A stretch of 64,000 nt of DNA from Halomonas sp. CUBES01 (GTDB taxonomy: Bacteria > Pseudomonadota > Gammaproteobacteria > Pseudomonadales > Halomonadaceae): assembly GCF_020991005.1 (NCBI RefSeq), contig NZ_JAJLLW010000003.1, positions 372,001 to 436,000 of the forward strand, written 5' to 3'. Made by a program: the position numbers and the translations under genes. Below, piece by piece: positions 57,159 to 64,000 of the stretch. Position 1 is the stretch's first letter. Each line of letters opens with the position of its first letter. The notes below the pieces were generated by a model, which was given only the letters and a program-made list of their open reading frames with translations, did no database searches and was not told the origin of the DNA.

Positions 57159-58880
57159 TTGGCACATGCCCAATTGCTGATCAGTTACGGTCAGGCATTT
57201 GTTGCCCCCGACCGGCGGCTGCACCGTAGCTCCATGTCGGTTCGCTTTCCGGAGCCGCCGTTGCTCAAGGCAAAGGGTGGCTGTGCGGTCATTAGTGACT
57301 CGCTCTCACGTAACACCCTGGCGAAACAGGCGGGTGATCTGAGCGTGCGCGGATTTTTGGCCGATTATTTCTCGACCCCGGATCATTGGGATGTCAAAAC
57401 GTCGGCCACCCGCGTGCTGCGAGCCCTCAACAGCTGGTGCTACAGCCAAAGTCAGCATGTACAGAACGGCAGCTTTGTGTCGTCGCTCTCCGCCATGGTT
57501 TTTCGTGAGCGCGATGCCCACCTGTTTCATATGGGCGATACCCTGGTGTTTCGTCTGCGTGGCGCCGAGTTTGAACAGCTGAGCCGAGACCATGTCACCG
57601 ATCTTGGCGGCTATCGCTACCCGTCCCGGGCGCTAGGCATGGATGGCAGCGTGGACATCGACTATACCCTGCTGCCCATGAAGCAGGGTGATCTGTTCCT
57701 GTTCACCACCCAGGCGGTCGGCGGCACCTTGCTGCCCTCTGACTACGTGCGCCTGATTCGCCAGGATGCCAGCGACCTGGACGCGGCCTGCGAGCGCCTC
57801 GCCAACGAAGCCAAGCAGCGCGCGCAAGAACGCGGCTACGGCGGTGACCAGTTCTGCTTCCAACTGGTGCGCATTGACGAGCTGCCCGAGGAAAGCCCCG
57901 ATCATCCCGGCCAGCTATACGGCGAGTTGCCCATCCCCCCTGAGCTTGCGCCTGGCGCAAGGCTGGATGGCCTGGAGGTGCTGGCCGTCCTGTCGCGCAC
58001 GTCACAGTCGCGCATTTACCGCGTCCGCGATGTCTATTCCGAGCGCGAAATGGTCATGAAGGCCCCAAGCCCTGAGCTTTCGCTGCGCAATGCCTATCTC
58101 GAGCACTTCCTGCTGCAGCAGTGGGTCGTCGAGCGGGTGAACTCCCCGTTCGTTGTCAAGGTGGTCGAGCCATCACGCCCGCGCCGCTACCTCTACTATC
58201 TGATGCAGCATGTTGAAGGCGAGACATTACGCGAGTGGGCAGAGCGTCACCCCCAGGCGACCCTCTCCCAGCGGCTGGATATCGCCAACCAGCTGGGCAA
58301 GGCCGTGCAGGCGCTGCATCATCGGGACATCATCCATCAGCAGATCATGCCGGATAATATCCTGGTCGACCCTCACGGCAAGATTGTCCTGACCGATTTC
58401 AGCGCCTGTCACATGCGCGAAGTGGATGGCCACCGGCATTCGGGGGAGCTGCTCAGGCAGGTTGGCCTGAACGAACATACGGCGCCCGAGTATGCGTTGG
58501 GCGACAGCGTCGGCCGCCGCAGCGACCAATATTCCCTGGCCTCGACCGTGTATTGGCTGCTGACCGGGGAGATGCCCTACAGCCTGACGCCGAACCGGCT
58601 ACGCAGTCATACCGACCTGGAAGGCTTGACCTACCGCAATGCGCGTACCACCAATCCAGAGATCTCGCCGCAGCTTGACGAGGCGCTGAGACGCGCGCTG
58701 GATCCCCAGCGGGCGCTGCGTTTCAGACGGCTATCCGAATTCCTGCATGCGCTGCGCTTGCCGTTGGGCAAACGGCCGGCGGCCGATGCCGAGAAAGAGC
58801 GTCAGGAACCGCGTCGTTTCTGGCAGGGCGTGGCGGGTATTCTGTTGCTGCTGCTGGTACTTTCCTGGCTGCTGCGCTAA
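57159..58880 (+). CDS. PP2C-like phosphatase/protein-kinase fusion with degenerate active sites
   Basis: A 573-residue fusion: a PP2C-type domain (about 1-240), a Ser/Thr kinase domain (about 270-535) and a C-terminal membrane helix (553-572). It starts at a TTG with AGGAGG 5 bases upstream. Both domains have lost key residues. In the phosphatase, the N-terminal acidic motif is missing and the SDG-type aspartate is Gln185 (FTTQAV), while Asp47, Asp127 and Asp230 remain. In the kinase, the HRD/HQD aspartate is Gln395 (HQQIMPDN), the following basic residue is Met397, and DFG is DFS, although Lys301, Asn400 and Asp413 remain. The family usually has HQDLRPEN. A scaffold or sensor role is likely, but residual activity is possible. 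Confidence 0.85.
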   Translation: MAHAQLLISYGQAFVAPDRRLHRSSMSVRFPEPPLLKAKGGCAVISDSLSRNTLAKQAGDLSVRGFLADYFSTPDHWDVKTSATRVLRALNSWCYSQSQHVQNGSFVSSLSAMVFRERDAHLFHMGDTLVFRLRGAEFEQLSRDHVTDLGGYRYPSRALGMDGSVDIDYTLLPMKQGDLFLFTTQAVGGTLLPSDYVRLIRQDASDLDAACERLANEAKQRAQERGYGGDQFCFQLVRIDELPEESPDHPGQLYGELPIPPELAPGARLDGLEVLAVLSRTSQSRIYRVRDVYSEREMVMKAPSPELSLRNAYLEHFLLQQWVVERVNSPFVVKVVEPSRPRRYLYYLMQHVEGETLREWAERHPQATLSQRLDIANQLGKAVQALHHRDIIHQQIMPDNILVDPHGKIVLTDFSACHMREVDGHRHSGELLRQVGLNEHTAPEYALGDSVGRRSDQYSLASTVYWLLTGEMPYSLTPNRLRSHTDLEGLTYRNARTTNPEISPQLDEALRRALDPQRALRFRRLSEFLHALRLPLGKRPAADAEKERQEPRRFWQGVAGILLLLLVLSWLLR

Positions 58881-58898
58881 ACCGACGTGCCACACAAT

Positions 58899-58931
58899 AA
58901 CGCCCGGGCATCGCTGAGATGCCCGGGCGTT
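58899..58931. terminator. Bidirectional terminator between the fusion gene and pfp
   Basis: A perfect 14-bp stem (AACGCCCGGGCATC / GATGCCCGGGCGTT) with a GCTGA loop, between two convergent genes. Confidence 0.9.
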
Positions 58932-58954
58932 TGCTGGTCGTCCAAAGGTAGCGT

Positions 58955-60214
58955 CTAGAGGGTGAAATCCGGCAGCTTGCGCTCGACCTTGGCCAGTTTC
59001 AGTTTGGCCACTTTGGGCAGACCGTTTTCAAACGGCGGGAAGTCTTCGCCCTGGATGAGCGGAGAGAGGTACTCGCGGCAGGCGTCGGTAATGTCGAAAC
59101 CCTCTTCGCTGATGAAGTCCCGGGGCATGAACTTCTCCTGGTTGGCCACCTGCGACAGCGGCGCGGAAATCACATCCCACTGATAGGGGGACTGTGAGAT
59201 CCGGCGAATGGCAGGCATCATGGCATTTTTGCCCGCCAGTGCCAGGGTCACGGCTTCGCGGCCCACGGCGTAGGCCTGCTCGACGTCGGTTTTGGACGCC
59301 AGATGGCGGGCGGCGCGCTGGAGATAGTCGGCAACGGCCCAGTGATACTTGTAGCCCAGGTCCTGCTTGATCATCCCGGCAAGCGTCGGCGCGACACCGC
59401 CCAGCTGGCGGTGGCCAAAGGCGTCGGTATTGCCGGCATCGGCCAGGAAGGTACCGTCTTCATAGCGCGCGCCTTCCGACACCACAATGACGCAGTAGCC
59501 GTTCTGCTTGACACTTTGCTCGACCCTTTCCATCACCGCCTTGCGATCGAACGCCACTTCAGGAAACACGATCAGGTGCGGGGGCTCGCCCGGGCCTTCA
59601 CCGGCCAGTCCGCCCGCCGCAGCGATCCAGCCCGCATGGCGGCCCATCACCTCAAGCACGAATACCTTGGTAGAGGTGGCGCACATGGAGGCAATATCCA
59701 GTGACGCCTCGCGGGTGGACGTCGCGATATATTTCGCCACGCTGCCGAAGCCCGGGCTATTGTCGGTAATCGGCAGGTCGTTATCCACGGTCTTGGGGAC
59801 GTGAATTGCGGTCAGCGGGTAGCCCAGCTTTTCGGAAAGCTGGGAGACTTTCAGGCAGGTGTCAGCGCTGTCGCCGCCGCCGTTGTAGAAGAAATAGCGA
59901 ATATCGTGGGCCTTGAAGACCTCGATCAGGCGCTCGTACTGGGCGCGGTGCGTATCGATGTCCTTGAGCTTGTAGCGGCAAGAGCCAAACGCGCCGCCGG
60001 GGGTATGACGCAGGGCGGCGATGGCGTCGTCGCTCTCTTGGGTGACATCGATGAGGTCTTCCGTGAGGGCGCCGATAATGCCGTTATGGCCGGCATAGAC
60101 CTTGCCGATCTGGTCGGGGGCTTGTCGGCAAGCTTCAATGACACCACAAGCGCTGGCGTTGATCACAGCGGTGACGCCGCCTGACTGGGCGTAAAAGGCA
60201 TTATGCTGGGCCAT
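58955..60214 (-). CDS. pfp: PPi-dependent (reversible) 6-phosphofructokinase
   Basis: A 419-residue phosphofructokinase. Two diagnostic positions mark PPi use: the phosphate loop has Asp115 (NGGGDS) where ATP enzymes have Gly, and the catalytic segment reads PKTVDNDL with Lys141 where ATP enzymes have Gly (PGTIDND). Other family parts are VMGRHAGWIAAAGG and PEVAFD. It interconverts fructose-6-phosphate and fructose-1,6-bisphosphate using PPi or Pi, so it can act in glycolysis or gluconeogenesis. It is a single gene convergent with the kinase fusion. Confidence 0.92.
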   Translation of the reverse strand: MAQHNAFYAQSGGVTAVINASACGVIEACRQAPDQIGKVYAGHNGIIGALTEDLIDVTQESDDAIAALRHTPGGAFGSCRYKLKDIDTHRAQYERLIEVFKAHDIRYFFYNGGGDSADTCLKVSQLSEKLGYPLTAIHVPKTVDNDLPITDNSPGFGSVAKYIATSTREASLDIASMCATSTKVFVLEVMGRHAGWIAAAGGLAGEGPGEPPHLIVFPEVAFDRKAVMERVEQSVKQNGYCVIVVSEGARYEDGTFLADAGNTDAFGHRQLGGVAPTLAGMIKQDLGYKYHWAVADYLQRAARHLASKTDVEQAYAVGREAVTLALAGKNAMMPAIRRISQSPYQWDVISAPLSQVANQEKFMPRDFISEEGFDITDACREYLSPLIQGEDFPPFENGLPKVAKLKLAKVERKLPDFTL

Positions 60215-60358
60215 GGAAACGTCTCATCTCCTGGGGGTCGGAAGGCGTAGTGAACGCAGGAACGTGGGCGCCATGCGGGTGAATGCAATTTTCACCGTTT
60301 GGATGGCGCAGAAACAAGTGGGCGAAGTTTAGCGTAAAGCCGCATGGCCTGCATCCGG

Positions 60359-61027
60359 CTAGTCGCCGCTATCCATCGCCTGTTCGCGCTGAGCCAGCTG
60401 CCAGCCGCCGAGATCCTTGTAGCGGTTGACCATGGCGCAGAACAGCTCGGCGGTGCGCTCGGTGTCGTAACGTGCCGAGTGTGCCGACTTATTGTCAAAC
60501 TCGATGCCGGCTGCCCGGCAGGCGCGGGCGAGCACGGTCTGGCCGTAAATCAGGCCGGCCAGGGTCGCGGTGTCAAAGCTAGAAAAGGGGTGAAAAGGGT
60601 TGCGTTTGATGCCACAGCGATTTGCCGCCGCATTCAGGAAGCCGTGATCAAAGGCGGCATTGTGGCCGACCAGAATGGCCCGCGAGCAGCCATGGGCCTT
60701 GATCGACTTGCGGATGGGCCGGAAAATTTCGCCCAGCGCCTGTTCTTCGCTCAGCGCGACCTGCCGGCGTAGCGGGTCATCTAGATTGATGCCGGTAAAA
60801 TCCAGCGCAGACTGTTCGACATTGGCACCGTCGAATGGCTGAATGTGGTAGGCGTAGGTGGCGTCGGGCAGGAGGTTGCCTTCAGGGTCCATCGTCAGGG
60901 TGACCGCCGCAATTTCCAGCACGGCATCGCCTTGTGCATTGAAGCCGCCCGTCTCCAAATCAACGACAACGGGCAGGTAACTGCGAAAACGTTGGGCCAT
61001 CAATTCGCGGGCAATCGCCTCGCTCAT
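60359..61027 (-). CDS. rnt: Ribonuclease T
   Basis: A 222-residue DEDDh exonuclease. The first Asp and Glu lie in [13 protein letters not shown], the second Asp in [14 protein letters not shown], and His and Asp in [15 protein letters not shown]. It trims tRNA and other stable RNA 3' ends. I use the ATG at 61027 (GGAG 6 bases upstream); the frame extends to 61063. It lies upstream of pfp on the same strand, 144 bases apart. Confidence 0.95.
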   Translation of the reverse strand: MSEAIARELMAQRFRSYLPVVVDLETGGFNAQGDAVLEIAAVTLTMDPEGNLLPDATYAYHIQPFDGANVEQSALDFTGINLDDPLRRQVALSEEQALGEIFRPIRKSIKAHGCSRAILVGHNAAFDHGFLNAAANRCGIKRNPFHPFSSFDTATLAGLIYGQTVLARACRAAGIEFDNKSAHSARYDTERTAELFCAMVNRYKDLGGWQLAQREQAMDSGD

Positions 61028-61232
61028 GCAGCTCTCCTTAGTAAGCGAGTAATCAGTGGGCAAAGAGCATCTAGCGCTTTTCGTGGGAAGATTCTAGCAG
61101 TTTCCAGCAAAGCCGTCGTTGGCGGTATTCGCTGAGCACTGAGAACGCTATACTTGGCATTTACCCGATCGCGTGAACCACTCACCCCCTGGCGTGTCTG
61201 GCGCGCATTTTGTACAGCAGAAGGAGTCAAGA

Positions 61233-62453
<1,221 letters not shown>

Positions 62454-62460
62454 CGGGCAG

Positions 62461-62491
62461 GGCAGGCGGCGAGCACGACTTGCCGCCTGCC
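62461..62491. promoter_or_regulatory. Perfect hairpin between argG and hlyU
   Basis: A 10-bp GC-rich stem (GGCAGGCGGC / GCCGCCTGCC) with an 11-base loop, 8 bases after the argG stop and 17 before the hlyU start. There is no T-tract, so it is more likely an mRNA-stabilising or partial-termination element than a full terminator. Confidence 0.55.
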
Positions 62492-62507
62492 GAACGCAGG
62501 AGGCACG

Positions 62508-62831
62508 ATGTTTAAAAAACTATTTTCAGGCTTGCTGGGTGGCGGTAGCGACGGGGCCACGAGCCAGTCGCAGGCCGCTGAACCCGTCGAATACAAGGGC
62601 TACCTGATCACCTCTCAGCCCGATAGCCAGAGCGGCCAATATCGGGTGAGCGGTACGATCCGCCGGTCCCAGGGTGAGGGTGATGATCTGGAACACCGCT
62701 TCGAGCGTTCGGACATGGTGCCCAGTCGTGAGGCGTGCGATGCCTTGATGGTCAGCAAATCCCAGCGCTATATTGATGAAGTGGGCGACGACATGTTTGC
62801 TCCTGACCCCCGTCATGAAGGTAACGGCTAA
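62508..62831 (+). CDS. HlyU-family protein
   Basis: A 107-residue protein of the HlyU domain type found in many proteobacteria. A short hydrophobic N-terminus (FKKLFSGLLGG) is followed by a linker, then the conserved VEYKGYLITSQPDSQSGQYR and RFERSDMVPSREACD segments. It is not the ArsR-type HlyU regulator of Vibrio. Its function is unsettled. GGAGG lies 7 bases before the ATG; it may share transcripts with argG and the next gene (32-base gap). Confidence 0.82.
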   Translation: MFKKLFSGLLGGGSDGATSQSQAAEPVEYKGYLITSQPDSQSGQYRVSGTIRRSQGEGDDLEHRFERSDMVPSREACDALMVSKSQRYIDEVGDDMFAPDPRHEGNG

Positions 62832-62863
62832 CCGCAATACCGCCATCACGCTAGGGGAGGTTC

Positions 62864-63991
62864 ATGCGTCTAATCCACCAAGCCTCACCTTGGCGCTGCC
62901 TGATAAACGATGATGGGACGCTCAATATCCCGGCGCTCACCGCGCCGTTGGACTATCTATTCCCCCGTACGTCGTCGCTGCCGTCCTCGCTAACCAATGC
63001 CCACGCCTGGCAGCTCTCGCTGGTGGAATCGCTGGTGCACTACGATCTGCCTGCCTGGCGCATCAGCCAACTGATCAGCGACCACAACGCCAGCCTTTAC
63101 CGCCAGGCGATCGAGCTCTCGCTTGACGATATGCGCGCTCAAGGCTGGGGAGAGCCACCGGCTGACTATTGCATACTGCTGCTGGGCTCGGCGGCACGCT
63201 ACGAGAGCCTGCTGGGCCCTGATCAGGATAATGCGTTGATTATTGACGACTACCCTGATCACCGCCACGTTGAAATCGACGGCTACTTTCAGGCATTGGG
63301 TGAGCGCTTTACCGGGCGCCTGGACGAGGCAGGCATTCCGCTATGCCGTGGTCACGTCATGGCGCGCTGGCCGATGTGGCGTAAACGGCTCAGCGAGTGG
63401 CGCGCCCAACTATCGATCTGGAGTGCTGACCGGCAGGTGAAGCGGGTGCAGCAGACCAATATCCTGCTCGATTTTGCCCCGGTGGCAGGCAATTCCGCGC
63501 TGGCTGAGCGACTCGCTGACAGCATCGCGGCGACACTACCCAAGGCCGCTCTATTCATGCATGAAATGGCCGCATTGCTCGAGGAGCTTCCGGTCGCGCT
63601 GGACCGTTTTGGCCGGATTGCCTCGAGCCCCGCACTGGATGCGCCCCATGACGAGGCCATCAACCTCAAGCAGCAGGGCCTGCTGCCCTTGATCAGCGCC
63701 GTGCGACTGTTGTGCGTGCGCCATCAGCGGCGTGAAGTCGCGACCCGCGAACGACTGGCCGCGCTCAGCCATGTGGCCGGTGTGCTTCCGGTGGCGCAGG
63801 CGGATTTGCTGGTGGCCGCCCTGGAGCGCCTTCAGCAACGCCTGCTGAACCAGCAGCGCGCCAATAAAGCCCGTGGTCAAGCTGCTGACGGCTGGATAGA
63901 CCTGGGATCCTTAAGGGATGATGAGCGCCTGCTGTTAAAGTTTGATCTCCAGCAGATTAAGGCGTTTGTTCAGCAGGTAAGCATCCCTTGA
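62864..63991 (+). CDS. DUF294 nucleotidyltransferase-like protein
   Basis: A 375-residue protein with a nucleotidyltransferase-type core: LLGSAARYESLLGPDQDNALI (108-126) places the Gly-Ser loop and Asp120/Asp122. It is followed by a C-terminal helical domain of the DUF294_C kind (about 230-375). Many relatives carry N-terminal cyclic-nucleotide or CBS domains; these are absent here. The substrate is unknown. GGAGG lies 3 bases before the ATG. It ends 9 bases before the window edge, so the next gene, often an exonuclease beside such proteins, cannot be seen. Confidence 0.85.
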   Translation: MRLIHQASPWRCLINDDGTLNIPALTAPLDYLFPRTSSLPSSLTNAHAWQLSLVESLVHYDLPAWRISQLISDHNASLYRQAIELSLDDMRAQGWGEPPADYCILLLGSAARYESLLGPDQDNALIIDDYPDHRHVEIDGYFQALGERFTGRLDEAGIPLCRGHVMARWPMWRKRLSEWRAQLSIWSADRQVKRVQQTNILLDFAPVAGNSALAERLADSIAATLPKAALFMHEMAALLEELPVALDRFGRIASSPALDAPHDEAINLKQQGLLPLISAVRLLCVRHQRREVATRERLAALSHVAGVLPVAQADLLVAALERLQQRLLNQQRANKARGQAADGWIDLGSLRDDERLLLKFDLQQIKAFVQQVSIP

Positions 63992-64000
63992 CGATGGGCA

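Overview
The window looks like chromosomal DNA of a halophilic gammaproteobacterium of the Halomonadaceae (Halomonas-like). The evidence is a betIBA glycine-betaine operon, an Rhizobium-type glycerol ABC transporter, a PPi-type phosphofructokinase, a gammaproteobacterial dusB-fis pair, a sigma32-type groESL promoter and a 4.5S RNA of the short gammaproteobacterial kind. There are no rRNA genes, CRISPR arrays, insertion sequences or prophage. Coding density is high and most operons end in clear hairpin terminators.

Layout. 1-7.5 kb: a TRAP transporter (apparently fused DctQM, plus a Tat-exported DctP) and an RpiR-type regulator, divergent from a crotonase / ADP-forming acyl-CoA synthetase / crotonase operon; together these look like an uptake and CoA-activation module for an unidentified organic acid. 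7.6-9.5 kb: an SLC13-type anion permease with two RCK_C domains. 9.5-20.8 kb: a glycerol regulon, with glpR and glpK on the plus strand and the operon glpSTPQUV-glpD on the minus strand, linked by recurring TCGAAA-type sites. 21-28.7 kb: fadE, betIBA and a solitary choline-binding protein. 28.8-29.0 kb: tRNA-Met and the 4.5S RNA.

29.1-38 kb is a mixed accessory region: small membrane proteins (DUF454, HPP), a DUF3750 protein, a truncated RES-domain toxin remnant, mntR, a CPA2 antiporter, a K+ channel, a GntP permease, an NhaC/YuiF-like antiporter and an Hsp31-like protein. 38-64 kb is mostly core: trmJ, groESL, fxsA, an SDR, tRNA-Leu, comF, srkA, folE, gabD, purH-fis-dusB, prmA, accBC, dsbD, ppa, a PP2C-kinase fusion, a PPi-phosphofructokinase, rnt, argG, hlyU and a DUF294 protein.

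How the parts work together: glycerol enters by the ABC system, is phosphorylated by GlpK and oxidised by GlpD under GlpR control. Choline captured by the ChoX-like protein is oxidised by BetA and BetB to betaine, with BetI likely acting at a palindrome in the betI-choX gap. No obviously new multi-gene defence or mobile system was found. The most unusual items are the PP2C-kinase fusion that has lost catalytic residues in both domains, the uncharacterised acid-CoA catabolic cluster, the asymmetric GlpS/GlpT ATPase pair, the 4x15-bp repeat upstream of glpR and the broken RES gene abutting DUF3750.
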